This document shows, piece after piece, positions 46,488 to 59,844 of a DNA stretch of 64,000 nt. The notes under the pieces were generated by a model, which was not told where the DNA came from, ran no database searches, and saw nothing but the letters and a program-made list of their open reading frames with translations. This stretch comes from Macrotrachela quadricornifera. Its lineage: Eukaryota; Rotifera; Eurotatoria; Philodinida; Philodinidae. Position numbers and translations under genes: made by a program. The stretch spans positions 664,353 through 728,352 of the forward strand of contig JAJEKB010021337.1 in assembly GCA_022393335.1 (NCBI GenBank). The letters run 5' to 3'. Within the stretch, counting starts at the first letter, position 1; every line of letters begins with the position of its first letter.

Positions 46488-49082
46488 ATTGAAACTTGTT
46501 AATATGGCAATTGAATGATAAACAACCGAATAAGAGAAGTTAAAATCTAAAATGTAACTATGTACCATATGACAAGATATACGCACCAAACAATCATAGC
46601 ATACTTAAAACAATCTAAAATATAACGGTGATATACAAAATATCTCTCTCTACATAAATAGAATATAACACAACTCTGTTGTCTTTGTACTACACATGAA
46701 AATTATCTTTGAAATGAGTTTGTGAATATTTTTAACCTATGATCTCGTTCACTAACACCCAACTTTTCTAACTATTGGGAAAATCTTTTCTACAAATATC
46801 AAGATTTCACAAACAAGGAAACATCTTCACATGATAAAAGATTTTTCGACTTACAATATGTTTGTTAGATAGAATATTACTAGAAATGAAATACTCTAAG
46901 TCAATTCATATCCAAGTTGGTTTCAGTACGAATCGTGAGTTTTTTAATCCATAACCACTGTTTTTAATAGATACTACTATAATATGCTTCAAATCACTTT
47001 AATTTCCATTTTACTCAAAGATATTACGATTTTACGGACTTTTGAACTGTTCATTTATTAGAATCGACTGGACAGTGGATTAGGACATCTGTCGATTGCT
47101 ATAAAAAAGTATGACTTTCACTTATGCCTATAAGACCAATTTCTATCTTACTTTTCAAAGCACAATGAGCATTTCAGCGTCATTCAGTATTATTAAATGC
47201 ATGGTCTTAGCATTTCTTTCCTTGGATATTCTCTAGGTATATAGAAATATTCTAAAAGACTATGGCAGATTCTCAAAGAAAAAAAGTGCCATTTTACTCG
47301 TTAGTTCTTACGATTAATTTTATAGGAACTCCCTAGAACAGAAGGCCACCTTCATGAAACCTTTCCAAAATACTTTTTCGGAAATCCAAGGAGTTTTATA
47401 ACTTTAGCACTGGAAAATCCGATGTTTTTAATAAAAACTAATATTTTTTCTAATAAAAATGTATTTTTCCCGATAAAAAGCCTGACTTTCGGGCATTTAA
47501 TTGCTCAAATTCCTTAATTTTCCAGGTAAAAGTAAGCAAAAAGGTAGTCCACAATGGAAGAATACCTTTGAAGCAGCGATGTGAATTTCCGTAATAGAAG
47601 GTTACGATCTTTTAGTCCAGGAGAAATTTAGTATATGATTAATGAAAATTTAACGGTTTGTTTCCTCCATATCTTTTAAGATTTAGAATCAAATAAGTTA
47701 TGCAAATAGTAAAACGCTAGTAATTTGAATGTTTTTTTTATCATAAGCTAAAAGCATATATATATATATATAATTTTACAACTGCAAACACAGGTGTGTC
47801 AATAATGATAAGACATAAAAGTGTTATCTTCTCTAGGGTGAAAATGTTGTCATTTTTTCTCCAGTATGATTCGGCTTTTATCTTAAAGAATGGATATAGA
47901 ATGAAAAAGAATGATGCATTCTTATGCTAAAAAAATTCTTTATGCAACTATTTCATCTTCTCTTTTTGTCTACATTTTTACTGGAAATTATGGATTCACT
48001 TATGCAAGCAGTAGCTATATTATTCATGTATCATTTTCATCTGATACAAGAGATGAAAACATGTTGTGAGGCTCAATTTTTCTGCGAAAAATTATACTTA
48101 TCTAGCCTTAATCTTTGAAAATTACGTTGCTCGATTTAGATGTTGTTTATTTGAATAACTACATGTTCTATGACAATAATTTGTTCTTTTTCTTCCCTAT
48201 ATTTTATTACACGTGTACATTTCATAACCATATCATGCAGTGGTCATTTAAATGGTTCATAATGCATAATTTAACAACATAAGCTAACTACTATCTTCAC
48301 TGAATATCTCGGGCTCGTTTATTCAATTTAATTTAATTTTGTCATTTGACCGATGTATGTTACAGGCAGGATAAGAATTTCTCAGCAGACAAGAATTCAA
48401 AGATTTTTGCATTAATATATATTTATTTTGTATTCTTAAGAAATTCGAAGCAATAACCATTCGAGTAATTAGGGTAGAAAAAGTTTTTTTCTCATATTAT
48501 TTTTTGATCTCTACGATGCTTATAGTTGATTTGAATTAAAGATGTATCTAGCCCAAGATCAAACCGAGACCGAGACTGACAGAGCCCAAGAGGTTTGAAC
48601 TCAGGCTCGGTACATCCCTAGTTCGTACTCGCACGGTAGATTTATCTCATACTGAAAATTCGTTGGCAAATAATACTACTTCTGTTTAATTTTTCAATCG
48701 ATTACAACAATTCAATAATTTATATTTTCAATTTGTAAAAAAACATATAGGCACATGACCTCCGTAATAATATTTTACTGTTCTGCAATGCCAAATAGCT
48801 TATCCGATAAGCGGTAAGACATATTCATGTGACATACATATGTCTACATAAGACGTGACCCTCTTCTAATATTCTAGAATTCTTATAGAATTCTACCTTT
48901 AGCCTTGTCTGTGTACATATCATATAAAAAATAATCAATAACTTTTTAATAGTATTTTCATGCAACGAAGTACGCACTGAGCTTAATTCTAGAATTTCTG
49001 ACTAAATATATATGAATGGACCAGGATGAGGCTGAAGATGAGCATCATCTGCTCCATTCACTCTCATCGTCACCCTCACTCT
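46488..49082. other. Intergenic, nothing recognised
   Basis: No supported gene or element. An in-frame extension of the RING exon up to 46589 begins at an upstream methionine but is less likely to be used. An AT microsatellite lies at about 47755-47772. Confidence 0.5.
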
Positions 49083-49552
49083 CAAGAGGTATATTTCACA
49101 CATACCTTGGCTTAAGTAAGTGATAAACTCAATTTTTTTAAAAAGATGTGCCGTAAAAAGTTCCATAAAAAATATTTGAACATATACTTACTGATTTGTT
49201 TTAATGCCCTATTTCATACTCAAAATGAACGAACTACGTGATAGTGCTATTTCTCATTGTCCTGAGCTTGATAAAAATTATTTCAAAGATTTTTGTGCTA
49301 TGTTATTGAGATATGTTCGCACAAATTTTGTAAAGCTTTCTATGGCACATCTCTAAATAAAAAATGGAGGATTTCACCTCTTTTTTTCAAATTGAGATAC
49401 ATGCGAAATTAAACAGTCTTCGAAATAATTTCTATAAAACTCAATACGATGGAAAATAGCACCATCATATTGATTGTTCATTTTGATTACGAAGAAAATT
49501 CAGAATTTTATCGCTTACGTAATCCAAGACATGTGCGAAATACACCTTGTAA
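49083..49552. repeat. Diverged foldback element
   Basis: The left block ATTTCACACATACCTTGG pairs with the inverted CCAAGACATGTGCGAAAT at the right. CAAAATGAACGAACTA...TAGTGCTATTT pairs with inverted sequence near 49450-49490. The arms carry many mismatches and indels. Confidence 0.65.
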
Positions 49553-49755
49553 TACGTTCGCCGATTTTGAAAGATTCATCATTACATTGTTATAAGGGAA
49601 GATACTATTCAATTATATATCATTTGAAAGGCCCCGACAAGTACTACAAGCTCATATAGGAGCATAATGGTTGAGCGTTGATTAATGTGTCCATATACAC
49701 GAAATTTGTCGCGTTCCAAGACTGATGAAACACTATATAGCTACCCTCATCTTTA

Positions 49756-49905
49756 GAATAGTCTACCAATGGTCATAGGAAGTGAACCAAACATGCTAGC
49801 CAAAGAACTATGGTTCACTTCATATAGACAAAATGAACCAATCAAATTAGAGTTCACAGTTTGCCATAACAAATCTGTTTTGCTCCTTTTCTGTGTAGAC
49901 TATTC
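49756..49905. repeat. Small element with 11-bp inverted ends
   Basis: GAATAGTCTAC at 49756-49766 is exactly inverted at 49895-49905 (GTAGACTATTC). Inside, AAGTGAACC and GGTTCACTT form a second short stem. It could be a small MITE or chance palindromes. Confidence 0.4.
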
Positions 49906-50039
49906 AACCAAATGAATCAGAACGGAATCGGTTTTCAATCGATCAGTTTGTTCTTTTCTTTCTTCAAATTCTTCCATGGTCATTACATTCGAGATAAAAA
50001 CTTGTTTGATATAATTTACCTAGGACAAAATATCTGATG

Positions 50040-50400
50040 TCAGAGCGTGCAATATGTTATAAGATCTTGTAATATGAACGAAATCTATAAGAATCTGACA
50101 AAAACATCGCGATCTCTGAAATGTTGCATAAGATCATACCTTATTTCTTTTAAAAATTTGATGTGTACTTCGTTTTCAATAGAAAATTTTAATGAGATTT
50201 CAAGGAAATATTAGTTTTAATGAAATATCATAATGGCATTCCACCACATAACGAAATCTTGTAAGAATCTTCTAATATGATCTAATGTAAGAAAGCAGAG
50301 ACCGCAAGTTTTTGTACGTTTTACATCTGGTTTTATCAGATCAGATATGATCAAGCATACGATTCTTATAAGATGTCGCTATCCGATAGTTGCACCTGAG
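50040..50400. repeat. Weak inverted repeat
   Basis: TTATAAGATCTTG and AAAAACATCGCGATCTCTG on the left have inverted counterparts near 50365 and 50300. The arms are diverged and the boundaries unclear. Confidence 0.4.
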
Positions 50401-50579
50401 TACGTCAGAAAAAGTAAGTTCGAATTCTTTTATGTATTGACATTTTACCATTGAAACATCTTCTATATTTTGAAAGTTATGATACTAAGACAATATGTTG
50501 CTCGTTGATAATTAAGAATTAATTAATTAATACACTTAATTTGAAGTTACCTAATTAGGGATATTATCGACTACTTTTT

Positions 50580-50900
50580 AAATCATATTTGGCATGATAT
50601 CAAGCGACTTTGCGAGGTTCCCTCAGATATAGTAATCAAAAGTCTTCGAGCTTTTCTCGATCTTGATATCTATGACTCTTAGAGGTGTTCTCGAACATAA
50701 TAGTTACAAATTTTTGAATACTCTGCAATCACAATCACTATGTATGTGATTTGTAGAGACTGCCTCGTGCTTAGTACTCACAAATTTTCAAGTCTTTGCA
50801 ACCATAATATCTAAGGCCTTTAAAAATTGTCGCAGGCCTAATACCCACAACTTTTCGAGCCCTAGTACACTATGATGCCCAGGTTCTTTAGATCACTTTT
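50580..50900. repeat. Degenerate tandem repeat, unit about 70-80 bases
   Basis: The block TACTCACAAATTTTCAAGTC with variants (TAGTTACAAATTTTTGAATA, TACCCACAACTTTTCGAGCC) and an intervening GTAGAGACTGCCTCGTGCTTA-like spacer recurs three to four times. Confidence 0.55.
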
Positions 50901-53900
50901 CACACGTCACATTCGTAACCTTGTCAATCTTATTTCTACATAATTTCTATGACTGCTCAACTCTTCTTTATACCTTATGTCATTAGCTTTCGACATTGCA
51001 TCTGAATATTGAATGAACAACTTATTAATTCCTATCTTTCGAATATATCTGATCGTTTTTAAGCTGATGTTTAACAGTATGTAGATAGCTTTTACATTGT
51101 TGTTCGAATAAGACTTATATGATTTTGTGGGTACGTCTTAGCAATGGTAGTGATAACTCATGAATCTCTTTTCAAGCATCCTACTTATGATTTGCTGAGG
51201 ATCGCGATTTACGGTCTAAACAAATCTGCTTTAACTAGATCTGACCGACCAACGATAGGCCGCAGATAAATTCAATCCAGTTGCGCTTGCCAAATCATTT
51301 TTTAGGCTGAACCTACCTGCTTGCCACTTTCTGCGGTCTGATTAGCTTGTCTGTCATAATCTTTGTAATTTTTCACGTGTTGATAGTATGATTCGCTTGT
51401 GACGAAGGTGGAGGATCCTATGGATAATGAGGCAACAAGCGGCAGAGCAACGTAAATTTCAAGAAAGCTAATCGGAAAGCTTTTTAAATGATGACAAGAC
51501 AGAGCCCAGACAAGACAGTGATTAGTTTTGAGAGCTTTTCAATTTTTCTAGAAACTTCTTAAAACGATTGCTAACATTTAGATAGGAACCGAGACTATTA
51601 CAGATCAGAATTTTCCAGCTTGATTTCGCGGATATGAATCATTCCTAGATTTGATCGTTATCGCATTCAATTACTTACGAAAAACAGACATTGAAAATGA
51701 CTGAATCGGATAAGATCAGTATGAGTGCATAGCTATTAGTGGCAATTGCCCTAATTCGACAAAAAATGAAAATTCTACATTAAACTATTCCATAATATAA
51801 TTCGAATGGCAGCTATTTCGTCGTAGCTTTCGACTAACTGTAAAGTAACTGGCCTCCTCTCCTTCTCCCCTTCCATCCTCCAGTGGGCAGCTTTGTGACA
51901 AAACATTTTTCCTTAATATCTTATTTTTTCGACTTCATGATGTGCAAAAAAAGATTGAATAAAATCTCATATGAAAGCCAAGTAAGCGCGCTATGAAATG
52001 CATATTTACTTGTTATTAAAATTTTTTTCCTAAAAAAAATTTACTCAAAATATTCAAAATACTTTTTGCTTCTGACCTTTTCTTACTACCCACTGTGCTC
52101 CGTTCTCCTCCCCCCCCCCCCCCCCAAAAAAAAATAAAAGTTGCTCAAAGATGTTGCTCTATGCTATTAAAAACCAGTAAAAGCGATTGAATGACACCTT
52201 ATATTCGAGATAAATTTGAAAAAGATACCTTAAATTGCTTACTGTTGTGATACTTTCAAACTTTCTGATGTTTTATAAGCAATTGACTGATGAGACAAGA
52301 AACGAAGAAGTTATTTTATGAGCAAAAAAAGAAATGCTCTTACTCAAAGCTATCAATATTGTTTACTTTTGTCAAAAAAAGCTTTTGTTAGCTGAGAGGT
52401 GTGCTTTTTAGACATCACAACACTGATGTTTTTTGCTACTTCTCTGCCTGCATGAATTGAAAAATGAAAAATCACTCACTTTTGTTTCTATACGCATTCT
52501 TTTTTGTTCTGTTCAAATTAAAGTAAGCCTTTCTTGGAGTTTGTAGTCATAATTGTCATCGAAGACATCTACATTTTTCATTTGTTTCCGATAAACAAAT
52601 GTTATATAATGTTTGTGACACTGCTGGAAGTTTTGTTTGAAATAGATAGATTAAATTCAGCCTCTCCAAGCATTAAGTCTTTGGATCTAGTGGGAGTGAA
52701 GCATCTCCAAACTTAATCGTCTTACCTGTGTAGTTGTGGCAATTTCTATTAAGAATGAGGAAAATTCATTCTCATATCATTCTATAAAAAATACGTCCAC
52801 CCAGGTCGATGATTCCGAGCGTCGTTTCCGGCGCCGTATAAGGCATAAAACGACTAAAAAACGGCTAAATTCGTGCAGGAACCGGGCATGAACGGATACC
52901 GTTTTTCGCCTTTTAACACTGTAATCCGTTAACCCAGATTTGTATATGTAGTTTTGCCGGAACGAAAACGGTGCCGTTCCAGGTCGTTTCCGATGAATAA
53001 CCATGAACCGTATCGATGCCATTTTTTAGCCATTTCATGCCTAAAACGCACCGTTTTTTTTACGTTTTACACCAGGTAGTAGTAGCTTTCATTTCGTCGA
53101 CTCTATCATAACTATTCAGGACGACCATTACCATGCTCATATATGATCGTATAAGACGAAATCCGATGATGTACGATCACAGTATACTATCGTATTTATA
53201 AATTCTGTACTGTGGTGCTCATACCATCAAAATCGGGCAGACATCGGCGGCTAATCGTCAATTTTGAGGATAATATTGCAATTCTAAGTGAAAATATAAT
53301 TATTCTATTTAAGATATCTTTCCATTTATATTGCTATTAAACCAGCCTAAATAAAAAAATAATCATTTTATCTAAAATAACTTACCGTTTGTATTAGTGT
53401 TGGACTAATCTAAATAAAAAAAATCATTGCATTTAAAATAATTATTTTCTTAAAAATAATCATTACATTTTAAGTAAGTTACCGTTCATATATATATATA
53501 CCACAAAAACATTTTTTTTGACAAAAGGCAATAGATTCTAATCTATCGGCGGAATACGGCTTGTTAACGGTGAATAACGGTAGCCCTTACGGCTGTCGTT
53601 TCAGACGAGACGGAAACGACTAAAGGAAACGACTGTAGTTTTTTGTCGTTTTTTACTGTTTAAGAACGTTTACGATGGCGTATTCTTTCACCTGGGCACT
53701 AAATATTTTCTTAACTGTATTTTTTATTCAAAACAAATGCAGTTTACTATTGAAAATATTTTAAAAAAACTACAGACAGTCAGGTAGACTACATAGTCTG
53801 TTTGAATCTTTGATCGCAAGGCTTTGTACTTTCAATTTCCGATTTCTAGGTGAACATGATAGTTTTGGTAAAAAAATCTGTAGTAATGTTTTGATCACTT

Positions 53901-54074
53901 TCTTTAGTTTCATGTCAGAGTGAATTGGATAGATTAACTGTGCATATCGTGCTGAGGTTGTAGAATTAGTCGGGGCAACTTTGATTTTCATTTTGAGGGA
54001 AATCTAATTTGAGAGATGGTACGTTTTTGGATAGCTAACAAGGAAATCATCCAAGATGATATTCTGCATTTTTT
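50901..54074. other. Long intergenic stretch with low-complexity patches
   Basis: No gene supported. A run of about 16 C followed by A-run lies near 52110-52135. Between 52790 and 53660 the sequence is unusually GC- and CpG-rich, with many AACGG/CCGTT motifs, and may be an old element: CCCAGGT at 52799 is inverted as ACCTGGG at 53691-53697. Three tandem units of about 75 bases with CTAAATAAAAAAAATCATT lie at 53290-53490. Confidence 0.45.
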
Positions 54075-54630
54075 TACATTAATATATCATTCGATAGAGG
54101 TCTTTGAGCTAGTAAAAAGCCTGAAAGGATACGGTTGAATCTTCTTCCTTCAAAGATCATGACCATTTTATAGGATTTTCAGTTCATTCTTAGATATCTA
54201 TTGGAAAAATCAAATTACATAATTTTGGCTTGGAATGTTACTTATAAATAGCTTTAATGACCCTTAAACAATCCAAAAATTTCAGACAAAAAAAAACATG
54301 CTCGCTCTTCTTGAGATACTGAATTTTCGAAAGAAACCTCGCTCGCCACAATTAGGTCATACAAACCGAGTTCATTTGAAAATTCAATATCTCAAGAAGA
54401 AAACGTTCTTTTTAGCTGAAATTTTCGGATTATTCGAAGGGTCATTCTAGATATTTATAAGCAAAACTCTAAGACAAAATTACATAATTTGATTTTTCCA
54501 ATAGATATCTAGGAAATGGGCTGGAAATCCAATAAAATAGTCATTATCTTTGAAGGACGAGAATTCGGCCAAAATCCTTCTGGGCTTTTTATCAGCTCAA
54601 TTTCTATATCGAATGATGTATAAATGAAGG
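54075..54630. repeat. Foldback element with arms of about 250 bases
   Basis: Matching inverted blocks include ATATCATTCGATA at the ends, TAGATATCTATTGGAAAAAT, AATGACCCTT and TTCTTGAGATANTGAATTTTC nearest the loop at about 54335-54378. Identity by eye is roughly 80 percent. The arms span almost the whole element. Confidence 0.82.
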
Positions 54631-55539
54631 GAATTGTAACGTATCACTTTAGGCGGTTTCCTCATAAGAATAAGAGTATTTGTTTGTTTACTATAAATTC
54701 AGGAGCGGATGATAGAAGTGCCAGCTTCCATGTCTTAATAGGAAATTCAATTAGAAACAGGTTCAATGTAGATTTTTTGAAGAACCACTAGTATTAGATG
54801 TGTAAGCTATAAATAGAAGAACAGTAATTTAAAACCATGAAAAAATGGTTATAGACACAAAATCATCTGCTTTTAAAATCTTAGGTAGAGGTCAAATTAT
54901 ATTAAATTTAATTCCTATCTCAAAATAGATTTTCCTAATGCGACAGATCGATAATGTAGATTTTCATCTTACGGTAGCGTTTTGATTGTCGTAGTCGTAG
55001 TAAGGTAAGGTAATAGACAAGTTTTAATTTTTTACAAGTCGTGAAGTGGCTTGTTATACTATAATAGTGGAAAAATCATTTGTCTGTAGTCCAGTATTTG
55101 TTGATACCAATTTTTAAGAAAGGCATGAGCTTCACATTTATTTAACCGTGTTATCAAAGTTTTCATTCTTTTTTCTATCATTCCTTTTGAAAAATCCGAC
55201 GAATAAATAGGAATAAATTTGTTATAGATACGATGATGGGAAAGGAGTTAAAAGCCAAAGAGAGAAGTATTATGTAGGAAAAAGTCAGCCGTTTTCATGA
55301 CTTCTAGACCACTCTTCAGATCTGGTCGTTCTAGCAGTTGCAAAACAGAATTCAAATTCCACATTTACCTACTAAATTTCTTAGAATTGGAAGGCGGATC
55401 TCAATTTATAACATCTTCTATAAAACTTTCCATTTAAATCTTAAAGTATATTTAAAACCATACGATATCTCTTTCTCCATTATTTGTATTCGATCACAAA
55501 TCTTATTGTTGAATTATCTATATAAACGTATAGGTAGTA
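54631..55539. other. Intergenic, nothing recognised
   Basis: AT-rich; short frames only (for example 55338-55550 plus) and no recognisable family. Confidence 0.5.
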
Positions 55540-55830
55540 TGCATAGATAAGGTTTGAAATGCTACAGATACCACACTTAAATAAGGTTTAAACAGTTGCA
55601 GGTAGCACACCAAAGTCGGGCTCCAAAAATCACAGATATTATGCTCAAGTGAGGCTTCAAAAGCTGCATTTATCATACTTAGTTAATACTGTCAAAGTTA
55701 TAGATATTGTGTCTAAGTAAGACGGAAAAAGTATAACATACCATCATTAGATAGTTCTCAAAATGTTACCTGTATGACCACCAAATATTTCTTAAGAAAT
55801 TTGGAGTGCCACCACTACGTAGCGCTCAAA
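55540..55830. repeat. Degenerate minisatellite, unit about 34 bases
   Basis: Six to seven diverged units resemble TAAGGCTTCAAAAGCTACAG followed by ATATCATACTTAAG. The core TACAGATATCAT is shared with the array at 29450-29690, so this is a dispersed family. Confidence 0.65.
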
Positions 55831-57905
55831 GGATGAAGAGCACGATCTAAAACCTCTTCAGAATACTTGCAATAATCGACAGTAGTTGTTTCATAACTCG
55901 CTCATTATATATTAAAAAAATGGTAAAATATAGATTCTGGTCTCTACTCTGACTAGCGCTAGCTTTGGCTCACTTCATGTGACGTCTACCAATTCGTATT
56001 GTTCATATTCTTCTTAAATTTTGAAATTTTCATTACTTCTCTTTCTCCAAGTTTTTATTGAGACTAAGATTCTATTTCTTCAAAACTATTTCTTCGAAAC
56101 TTCGATTGATTCTAATGCCCTTCTGATGCTGAAATTTAACCATTCCAAAACTCTAGAATTCTGACAATTTTAAAATTACATTTATACTAATGTCAAATCA
56201 ATTCATATATATTCATTCTAAAATTCTAGAATTCTAGAATTTTAGAATAAAGCTACTACTGTCGATGAGCCGTGATCATCATAATTCTATATAGCCAATA
56301 TTTTTAGTATTGAAAATGTTCAAATTTCTTGAACATATTTTTCCATTGGCTTTCACGAAAATAATAATTAGAGTAGATCCTATCGTGGGTTACTTACCGA
56401 CCTATAAAACAGAATATAAAGAGTAGACAACAATTGAAGATGATAGTAATTAAGTGAATTCTTATTTTCAAAGTATGGAAATAGTTTATTGTTGCAATGG
56501 ATTAAAAAGTCCTGTATTAATAAGTTTTTCAATAAACATAACTTATATAATTAGTATGAATCGTACGGAACGAAATATTTCTACTTGGGCTTCATAGCAC
56601 GCTTCCAACTCTTGTATCAGATGAAAATTATGCAAAATTAAGAATTACCTCTTGTGTAAGTGGAGCGAAGATTTTTCAGTAAAAAATGTAAAGAAGAAAA
56701 TAACGTTAAAGAGTTACGTATAGAGTTTTTTGCAATAAGAGTGCGCCATTCTTTGATAAAAGAATCAAATCTCACTGCAAAAAAAAGGACAACATTTTCA
56801 CTGTGGGTAAGATTACACAACTTCCATACCTTATCAGTATTAATACACTTGCATTTGCGGGTGTAAAAGTAAATATACGTATAGTATAAAATAAAAAAGC
56901 ATTCAAACCACTATCATTTTACTATTCACAAAATTCATTTGACTCTAAACTTCGGAAGGTATGCAAAGCACAAACTTTTAGGAGTCCATTATTCATATAA
57001 AGAGGGAACAGCACTCTTAAGTGAACGTTTTTTTTAGTATCACAAGACCCCATATGCTTCACAAATCGGAGAAAATTTGCTGGTATACAAGCAAAAAAAC
57101 AACGGTAATCTCATGTGTTACCGATAGCATCAGCATTCAAATTTCGAATGTACTGTCCATATTCTTATGATTATAAGAGTAAGCGTAAATTATCATCCTA
57201 CACCCTCACCTATCGCTTCTTCGCAATGAGAAGGAGGAAAAATTCCTTCTGTTCTTCCCATAAAGGCAAGTTTTCAAAATTAAATCAAAATCATCCTCAC
57301 ATCCTTACGATTGATTGTATCTTCTAGTTGGACTTAAAATCAAAAATCAAAAATTATATTGTTTAATATTATACTTACCATTGAGTGTGGCATCGAGTTG
57401 CGCCTAAAACAAATTACCAATAGTCGTTCCGTTGAGTTAAACCGAAATGAAAGATAAAAAATTATTTAGATTAAAACAATATCTATCTTTAATTAAACCA
57501 TTGAAACGGAACTAAGAAAAACTAAAAAATATATTTAATTGAAACAGTATTTACCATTACCTAACCTCGTAGTCGTCCTATAATTCCTATAATTTTTGGA
57601 AAAAGGAACATTTCTCTTAAAAAAGTCATACTTTCCTGAAAACGATAATGTTAAACTGATTAATGAATGTAAAATTTGTGTGGATGATAGCGCCACGTAG
57701 ACATGCACCACCTGTCTATATCTTTGCATTTGTAGTTTGAATGATTCATCTTTTGTATATGTAATCGTCGATTTCTTTTTTTCTTTTTGGTTGGTCAGAA
57801 ATTCTTTATTAAAACAACGTTTTACCGGGAAATATGTGAAATATTAACAATTATAATTAAATTTTAAATAATATTATTTAAGATAGTTTTAGACTATAGA
57901 TGATC
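55831..57905. other. Intergenic, nothing recognised
   Basis: No supported gene. Near 56215-56245 a short palindromic cluster repeats TTCTAGAATT. Confidence 0.5.
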
Positions 57906-59257
57906 CAGGACTGCCAACTGTATCCCATTTCGGGATACAGTACCTCGTCTCGGGAATTTATACCCCACAACGTTCGGTACCCTTGATGTGCACATTTTGT
58001 ACCCCATATAAGGTTCTGAGTTGATAATACGATATACTATGGGCTCGGACTAGAAGTATTTTGAAAATATAGACCTTCGTATAGGATTCAGTCTTTGTAA
58101 AAAAGAAGGATTTCCTTTGAAAAGTGACGAAAATGCGAGATTTTCCATCCTTAGATGTTAACGAAAGTTTTGATTAAAATAACTGTCACTTGAGTTTTTG
58201 TCCTCTTAAAGTTGTAGCTAGAATAATATGCAGTTTATAGACGTTAAAACAGAATGATTATTGTACTGATTCATACATAAAAGTCACTCTTCCAAATATA
58301 CCATAAAGTGCCTTTTATCAGATATCAACAAAACAGAAGAGAAATGTTGATGTCTCGCAATAAAAAAAAATAAAAATAAAAAATTTTACTGCTCTCGAAA
58401 TTATATCTAAACTACATCGATAAGGTACAAGTATCTGGTGACTATAAACGTTTTCAAAGCGAATTTATGAGAGTAATTATTTAGAATTTATTACTATTAT
58501 GTTGATTATATTGTATTCCCTTCATAATTAGAGTTTCTATATTCTGTAGTTGTTTTAAAATGTTTCTCGTTTGACTTTTTCACATCGAAGAGGATATGAA
58601 ACACAAGACGAATCTGACTCCCGTATATCGATCTTGTAGCAAGACTAAGTTACGTTCTCTAATACACTTCTGCCATTTTTATAGAGACTTTTACAGTGAA
58701 ATGTGCTCCAAGAGAACTAGCTAATGAACCACTCTACCTGCCCATTTGAGGCTACTGAATTACAAATAAGATTAAACTGTAAGATCAAGTATAACGAATG
58801 TTTTTTTACGTTTTTTAGAATGAACTTGAAGTAACCTATTGTGTTCGATGTTCAGAGAAGTGTAGTGATATAAAAAAACCTTGTGTTAGTAAATCCAATA
58901 TTTAACATGACTTGATCCTTTACGGCTGTATATTCGCAAAATACCGTGTTCCCTATGGGAAAATGTCACCATTAAGACACATCCGGTCGTAAAGGGCTAA
59001 TATAAAATTTTCTATATTTGTTTGTTGATTAGATTGTTTTCAAAATTATAATATACTTGTAAAAGTGCTTTTTTTGTAAGAAGATAAACAATAAAGTTAT
59101 CCTATCAGAATGTCAAATAGAATATTGTTGTTTTTTTTATAAAGAAGGTGTTCTTTCATAAGGTTTTCCAATAAAAACCTTCCATTTCAGAAAATGAGTA
59201 TGTACCCCATTCTAGTCCTGGTAAACCCCATTTCAAAATTAATTGCTGACAGCCCTG
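57906..59257. mobile_element. Second non-autonomous hAT-type element, 8-bp target duplication
   Basis: The left end CAGGACTGCCAAC and the right end GCTGACAGCCCTG (inverted CAGGGCTGTCAGC) form short terminal inverted repeats. AGATGATC is duplicated exactly at 57898-57905 and 59258-59265. TACCCCAT/ATGGGGTA motifs recur inside both ends. The 1352-base interior has no transposase frame. Its ends differ from those of the 10057-11553 element, so it belongs to another hAT-type family. Confidence 0.85.
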
Positions 59258-59564
59258 AGATGATCAGTTCTATTTTTCGAATTATAATATATCTTTTATA
59301 CGAAATTCAATTATTCATATACCACCCAAAACTTAGATTTGCGCCATAACTCCTATTTTAAAATTTTTGTTCCAATTCACATTTACAGTATCCACTATAC
59401 GTGTGTGCGAATGAAAAAACAAGAAAGACAAAGGAGTTATTTTATCATACTTTATTTACAAAATGTACATCTTCCTAATAATTAATATAATCGCCTAATT
59501 TTCAGCAAAAATTCATTAGTTAAATTTATTCATTCTTTTTTTAAATTCTTTCAATGAAATTATT

Positions 59565-59844
59565 GATAGATATATATAGTTCTTCGTCTATTCTGAGCTT
59601 CATTATTCCCCAGACATTTTCACTTGGATCATAGTCTTTGAGTTTTATATCTTGCCGGAGGCTTTTTTAAAATATCGTTACTTGTTAGCAATGGCTTTGA
59701 AGTCGGTTTCATTGAATGTACGCAAGCCTCTTTAAATCTTCTTCTTAATGTAGTTTTACGAAATGTTGAGCTACCATGGATCGAATCATTGCGTATTGTT
59801 TTCGCGGTATAGACTTGATTTTTGTGCAACTTATACGTCATCAA
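59565..59844 (-). pseudogene. Tc1/mariner transposase remnant
   Basis: The minus-strand frame from 59844 reads TIRNDSIHGSSTFRKTTLRR then FKEACVHSMKPTSKPLLT, matching the second helix-turn-helix region of Tc1-type transposases (R-L-K-E-A-G-L...KPLLT). After a stop and a frame change the text continues YDPSENVWGIMKLRI, equivalent to the DLNPIENVWG block that follows the second catalytic aspartate. The catalytic core between them is deleted, so this is a dead remnant. Confidence 0.75.

Noticed and set aside
6990..52135. C-runs near 6990, 13221 and 52115 as telomere-like or regulatory tracts
   Set aside because: They are pure homopolymer runs in unrelated contexts with no repeating telomeric unit; slippage is the simpler explanation.
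52777..53022. Minus-strand basic frame of 81 codons
   Set aside because: It lies in the CpG- and AACGG-rich patch and its Arg/Lys content follows from the repeated motif, not from a protein family.
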